NCBI GenBank assembly: GCA_018670085.1
Contig: JABHRS010000029.1
Location: 1 to 64,000, forward strand
DNA from: an archaeon
GTDB lineage: Archaea > Nanobdellota > Nanobdellia > Woesearchaeales > GW2011-AR9
Length of the DNA stretch: 64,000 bases
Reading direction: 5' to 3'
Shown: positions 60,272-64,000 of the stretch, piece by piece
Position numbering within the stretch: the stretch's first letter is position 1
Layout: each line of letters starts with the position of its first letter
Program-made: the position numbers and the translations under genes
The notes under the pieces: model-generated
What the model was told of the DNA's origin: nothing
Seen by the model: only the letters and a program-made list of their open reading frames with translations
The model's database searches: none

Positions 60272-63200
60272 TTAATTTACATCAAAGAAATAATCTGGTA
60301 AATATTCATTATGTCCTAAATATTGTTCAGTTTTCTCTTCACTTACTTCAAAACCTTCAGGGTAATCAATTTCCCAAATTTTTATTGGTCCAATTACTCT
60401 TCCACCATAAATACTAAGTGGCGCGTAAGAAGGAGTTTGGTCGTAAACTAAATCAAATGCGGAAGTATCAAAGTAAGGATTTTTTCCTTCGAAAATGTAC
60501 AGGTTTGTCCATAGCGCTTTGAATCCTTCTTCTGAAACAAATAACCCAGCACCAAATGTACTCGAAACGCTTCCATCACTGTTGATAGTTGGTATTACAC
60601 TAAAACAACCATTGTAAGAATTTTCATCTTCATGGTCATTGAAGAAAAATTCTCCATTCATGTATACACAACTTAAAGGTACTTCAACTTGTGATCCTCC
60701 ACCAGTTAAAATCAAATATGGATCTTCAATGTTTAAAACATTGCTTCCTTCATCAATAATTAACGGCAAATATACTGCAACAGCTGCAGAATTTTGTGCA
60801 GCATAAACTCGGTCTTCAAAGACAAAATTATCGTCAAGCACATAAGTTCCTTGATATCCAATTACTGTTGCGTTACGAGTTTCATGCATTAAATTTTCAT
60901 CAAGACCAAAGGTGGTAATCCAACTATACCTATCATAGTTTTCATCAGAACCAATACTTGAATACGCAGTGTATTTTCCAATCTCTTCTGGAACAATTAA
61001 AAAGTGAGTAGTTTCATGGACATCTAAAAATTCCAAAGCTTCCACTTGATCTTGACCACACATTACATGGCGTCCCATTAAATAATTCCAATTAGTAATT
61101 TTGTTAGTTCCATCAAGAACGGTATCTCGCTCCCAACCTGTTTGAACCCAATAACCATAATCCCACCAATGACCGAAGACAGCGTCAGTTGGAATGTTCT
61201 CTTTTACCCACTCACCTGCTTGTTGCCATTGAAAGTTATAGCCTGGGCCTGAATGAGTGGATTGAGCAATTACATTTTCACCAAATGAAGGAATGATCCC
61301 TTTCATTGGAGCTGCTAGTGGGCTTATTAAAAAGAATAATAAAATTACTAGCGCTGCTATCTTGTAAGATTTTTGAGGAATAGTTTTGATTTTATCTACA
61401 ATGTCAAATGTTGCAAATGAAGCTAACAAAGCTGTGATTGGTGTGAAGATATAAAATAATCTCACTGCCCCACGAGCTGCAACTACCATAATTATAAACC
61501 AAACTAGGATAAAAATATATTTTTTATCGATTGCAATTATTTGTTCATATAATGACTTGTCTTTGTAAAATGCGTAAAGGAAAGTCCCAGCTAAGGTTAA
61601 GGCAAAGGCAATTAATGAACCCATGTAAACTCCAATTGAGATCCCATTAATTCCATTAAACGTACTGGAAGCTGAATACCTGCTCATTGTGAAAGCTAAA
61701 ATGAATGCAATGTATACACTAGTTAATTTCCATTTATGTTTTGTTTTGTTAATTGCAGTGTAAAATAACAAGACTGATCCTGCCATGAATAATAACAGAT
61801 AAAGTGGAATTGATCCAAAAAACATTGGTCCATATTGCCCCATCCAATCAGTAAAATAAGGTTGGTGTTGCTCTGCTACTGTTAATTCCCATCGATTGTT
61901 TCCAAGTGGGTGCAAAATACTGTTCACAATATCACTTCCATGATCGATAATTGGTTCTATCCCAACTACTGTGAACACTGCAATAAGACCTAAAATACCA
62001 GCTAGAATTGCAGTAAAAACACTTTTTGGAAGTTTGAATTTTAAAGTTTTTTGAACTGTTGTTTGTAGATGTTGGAATTTTTTACTGGTTAATACTTCAT
62101 GAAGGATTAAAATTGCTAAAACTAAAAATGCAATTGCTGAAGTAAAAGATCCAACCAAATCACTGATGGAATATTGTGGAACTAAAATTGTAGTTACAAG
62201 CAGTATTCCAAGCATCCAAGATAAATATTGATAGAGATCTTTTCTGGTAGTTTTTTCCATAAAAAATTCTATCAAAGTAAATCCACTAATTAGTAAAAGT
62301 AAAAATTTCCAACCACCCCAAGTAACTCCCATAGCTCCAGTTGCAAGTCCTGCAAGTGATGCATAAATAATGGTTTTTTTAGTGGTCTTTGTTTGCCATG
62401 CACATACATACCAATACATTGCCATAAACAAGTATAAGGTTCCAAGTGCCTCGTGATCTGCGAAACCTGCCATAGTTCGGTGTAAAAAACTTGGAACTAT
62501 TGCAAGGAAAAGTGTTGCAAGTGTAGCTATTTTCCAATCGAAAAGTTTTCTACATAGTAGGAAAAAGAATACCATCGCTCCTGCAAAAGCAACTACAGGG
62601 TAAATTACTGAAGCATAATTAACAGTAACATCTGAGTTGAATAGATGTAAAAATTTGTACAGGTAAGCTATAAAATAACTGGTCATCCAATATTTAATGG
62701 TGGAAATCCCTTCTGGAACGAACCTGCCTGCATCGTATGCTGCTAAAGATCCCTTTTCAATAATTTCATTAGCATATCTGGTAAAAAGGTAAGGATCTAG
62801 AGCAAGTGGGATAAAATCACCAGTTGTAGTGTCTTTTAGAATTCCTAAATTACGAGTTCTGATCCATGAACCAAAAGCAATGATGATTGCTAGGATAAGA
62901 TATTGAAAATAATCTTTTTTAGCTTTTAGAAAATTGAATAGTTGATCTCTTTCTGAAGAAATTTTTGCTTCTTCTTCTTCTTTGTCTGAATCTTGTTTTT
63001 TGTGATGTTCAGTTGCTTTTGATACAGATTCTCCAGCTACGGATTCCTTAGATGGAGTAAAAACAGATTTAATCTTTTCAATAAAAGCTTCTCTTTGATT
63101 ATTAATATCAGATGATGAACCTTTTTTTGGAGTATTTTCTTTTGGAGAATTTTCTTTTGGAGAACTTTTTTCTGTTTCAGTTTCATGAACTTCTTTAACT

Positions 63201-63310
63201 TGAATGGATGGTTTGGATTCTGAAGCTTTTTCTGATACCTGTTTTGAATGTTGTTCAGATATTGTTTTTGATATTTGTTCTGGATGTTTTTCTGAATGTT
63301 GTTCTGTCAT
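60272..63310 (-). CDS. aglB: oligosaccharyltransferase AglB (STT3 family)
   Basis: 1012 residues from ATG 63310; GGAG lies nine bases before, which favours it over GTG 63325. Residues 1-130 are a disordered S/E/K/P-rich cytoplasmic extension. About thirteen membrane helices follow, with the first outer loop carrying the conserved acidic residues (IRTRNLGILKDTTTGDFIPLALDPYLFTRY by pattern) and the EL5-like HRTMAGFADHEALG. The C-terminal domain has the STT3 signature GHWWDYGYW, which contacts the +2 Ser/Thr of the sequon. AglB transfers the lipid-linked glycan to asparagine outside the cell and is the end point of the pathway in this window. Confidence 0.95.
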   Translation of the reverse strand: MTEQHSEKHPEQISKTISEQHSKQVSEKASESKPSIQVKEVHETETEKSSPKENSPKENTPKKGSSSDINNQREAFIEKIKSVFTPSKESVAGESVSKATEHHKKQDSDKEEEEAKISSERDQLFNFLKAKKDYFQYLILAIIIAFGSWIRTRNLGILKDTTTGDFIPLALDPYLFTRYANEIIEKGSLAAYDAGRFVPEGISTIKYWMTSYFIAYLYKFLHLFNSDVTVNYASVIYPVVAFAGAMVFFFLLCRKLFDWKIATLATLFLAIVPSFLHRTMAGFADHEALGTLYLFMAMYWYVCAWQTKTTKKTIIYASLAGLATGAMGVTWGGWKFLLLLISGFTLIEFFMEKTTRKDLYQYLSWMLGILLVTTILVPQYSISDLVGSFTSAIAFLVLAILILHEVLTSKKFQHLQTTVQKTLKFKLPKSVFTAILAGILGLIAVFTVVGIEPIIDHGSDIVNSILHPLGNNRWELTVAEQHQPYFTDWMGQYGPMFFGSIPLYLLLFMAGSVLLFYTAINKTKHKWKLTSVYIAFILAFTMSRYSASSTFNGINGISIGVYMGSLIAFALTLAGTFLYAFYKDKSLYEQIIAIDKKYIFILVWFIIMVVAARGAVRLFYIFTPITALLASFATFDIVDKIKTIPQKSYKIAALVILLFFLISPLAAPMKGIIPSFGENVIAQSTHSGPGYNFQWQQAGEWVKENIPTDAVFGHWWDYGYWVQTGWERDTVLDGTNKITNWNYLMGRHVMCGQDQVEALEFLDVHETTHFLIVPEEIGKYTAYSSIGSDENYDRYSWITTFGLDENLMHETRNATVIGYQGTYVLDDNFVFEDRVYAAQNSAAVAVYLPLIIDEGSNVLNIEDPYLILTGGGSQVEVPLSCVYMNGEFFFNDHEDENSYNGCFSVIPTINSDGSVSSTFGAGLFVSEEGFKALWTNLYIFEGKNPYFDTSAFDLVYDQTPSYAPLSIYGGRVIGPIKIWEIDYPEGFEVSEEKTEQYLGHNEYLPDYFFDVN

Positions 63311-63341
63311 GTTATTATTCTCCACTTTTCTAAATTTGATT

Positions 63342-63914
63342 TTATTGCATAATTCCTAAACTTTGGTAAAATATTCTCTCTAATTGACGTTGCATAGTTT
63401 CAATATTAGCTGAATGAACTTCAATACAATTGTCTTTAGTTGTGACCTCAGTTATATCGTTATCTTGAATGAATATGATAGCATGGTCTTCTGTGCAATC
63501 AACAATTGGGATATTTGGACAACCTTCTTCTTCAATACATGCTTCAAAAGATCGAATATTAAAATTTGAGAAAAATGAAACAGCATGAAACCTGATAATT
63601 GATAAATCAAGAGATTGTTCTGGGTTATAAGCTAAATAGATTTTATTGAAATTTATAATCTCTGAACTGTCTTCTGGAATTTCGAAAACTTCTAACGCGG
63701 AAGGTGGACTTGTGAACAGAAAATCAATATTGTTAACTGAAGTTTGCCAATAATTACCATTTTTAGTGAAAGTGTAACCGTTATAATCCAAACTAGTAGA
63801 AGTTGCAGCACCGGTAACTGGATTAGAATTTCCTACTCCGATAAATCCGACAATACTCATTGCGAATAAACCTGCAATAAATATAGCACCCCATTGTTTT
63901 AAGTTTAAAGCCAT
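63342..63914 (-). CDS. hypothetical membrane-anchored exported protein
   Basis: 190 residues. Residues 7-28 are a hydrophobic anchor (WGAIFIAGLFAMSIVGFIGVG) followed by SNPVTGAAT. The outer domain is mixed alpha/beta with four cysteines (EACIEEEGC, VDCTED, DNCIEV), likely two disulfides. AGGTG lies before ATG 63914. It is 17 bases before aglB on the same message, so it might be an AglB partner or a surface substrate. No family recognised. Confidence 0.6.
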   Translation of the reverse strand: MALNLKQWGAIFIAGLFAMSIVGFIGVGNSNPVTGAATSTSLDYNGYTFTKNGNYWQTSVNNIDFLFTSPPSALEVFEIPEDSSEIINFNKIYLAYNPEQSLDLSIIRFHAVSFFSNFNIRSFEACIEEEGCPNIPIVDCTEDHAIIFIQDNDITEVTTKDNCIEVHSANIETMQRQLERIFYQSLGIMQ

Positions 63915-64000
63915 AATAAAACACCTAATTTGTTTTTGGTGTTGTTCCTTTAAAAGCTTTTATGTGAATGGGAGGAGGTTTTTGGATCAAAATTTCTGGT

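Noticed and set aside
1-64000. CRISPR arrays, rRNA genes, insertion sequences and transposases
   Set aside because: No spaced direct repeats, rRNA-like sequence, DDE transposase or terminal inverted repeat set was seen on reading both strands.

Overview
The window looks archaeal, most likely from a DPANN lineage of the Woesearchaeota or Pacearchaeota type; the placement is inference. The archaeal evidence is an AglB/STT3 oligosaccharyltransferase with WWDYG, a tRNA-Ile(UAU) carrying one anticodon-loop intron and an apparent second intron in its T loop, TATA boxes about 26-30 bp before start codons (leaderless transcripts), Lrp-type regulators, and DPANN-style small membrane proteins with lysine-rich tails. 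The DNA is AT-rich and gene-dense, with almost no gene-free stretch over 300 bp. No rRNA, CRISPR array or insertion sequence was found.

Layout. 0-0.8 kb: the end of an acyl-adenylating ligase and an acyl carrier protein. 0.8-13.8 kb: a nucleotide-sugar island on the minus strand. It holds a UDP-GlcNAc 2-epimerase fused to an SDR epimerase, a WbpD-like acetyltransferase, a WbpE-like aminotransferase, a WbpB-like dehydrogenase, a second DegT aminotransferase, a CBS-SDR fusion and a GT39-like membrane transferase, plus a Dol-P-sugar synthase on the plus strand. Together they suggest a UDP-2,3-diacetamido-2,3-dideoxy-uronic acid pathway. 13.8-16.7 kb: a double Lrp regulator diverging from a tRNA-dependent cyclodipeptide synthase, then a pair of small EamA transporters. 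16.7-26.8 kb: an atypical tRNA-Thr, a DegT aminotransferase, two FemAB-like proteins, a polysaccharide deacetylase, two large paralogous membrane glycosyltransferases and an SDR epimerase.

26.9-43.2 kb: a GT4 glycosyltransferase, a methyltransferase, two B12/radical-SAM enzymes, a sulfatase-fold protein, three cytidylyltransferase/PEP-mutase-like fusions with decaying active sites, a KpsS-like capsule transferase, a Wzx-type flippase and a ferredoxin. 43-50.4 kb: a RelE-type toxin-antitoxin pair, a methyltransferase, two HIT-like proteins, a tRNA-Gly with a duplicated 3' end, a Nudix hydrolase, the intron-bearing tRNA-Ile, and a GlnD-like nucleotidyltransferase coupled to a P-loop kinase. 50.4-64 kb: housekeeping and orphan genes (NAD(P)HX dehydratase with a histone-H1-like tail, DHH phosphoesterase, voltage-sensor-only protein, MGMT-like protein), a sigma-70-like protein, an amino acid permease fused to a methyltransferase, and AglB.

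The general picture is a cell-surface glycan and N-glycosylation locus: sugar nucleotides are made, loaded on dolichyl phosphate, extended by membrane transferases, flipped, and transferred to protein by AglB. The features most worth following are the sigma-70-like protein in an archaeal context, the two-intron tRNA-Ile(UAU), the cyclodipeptide synthase near an odd tRNA and FemAB-like genes, the degenerate PEP-mutase trio, and the GlnD-like/kinase pair.
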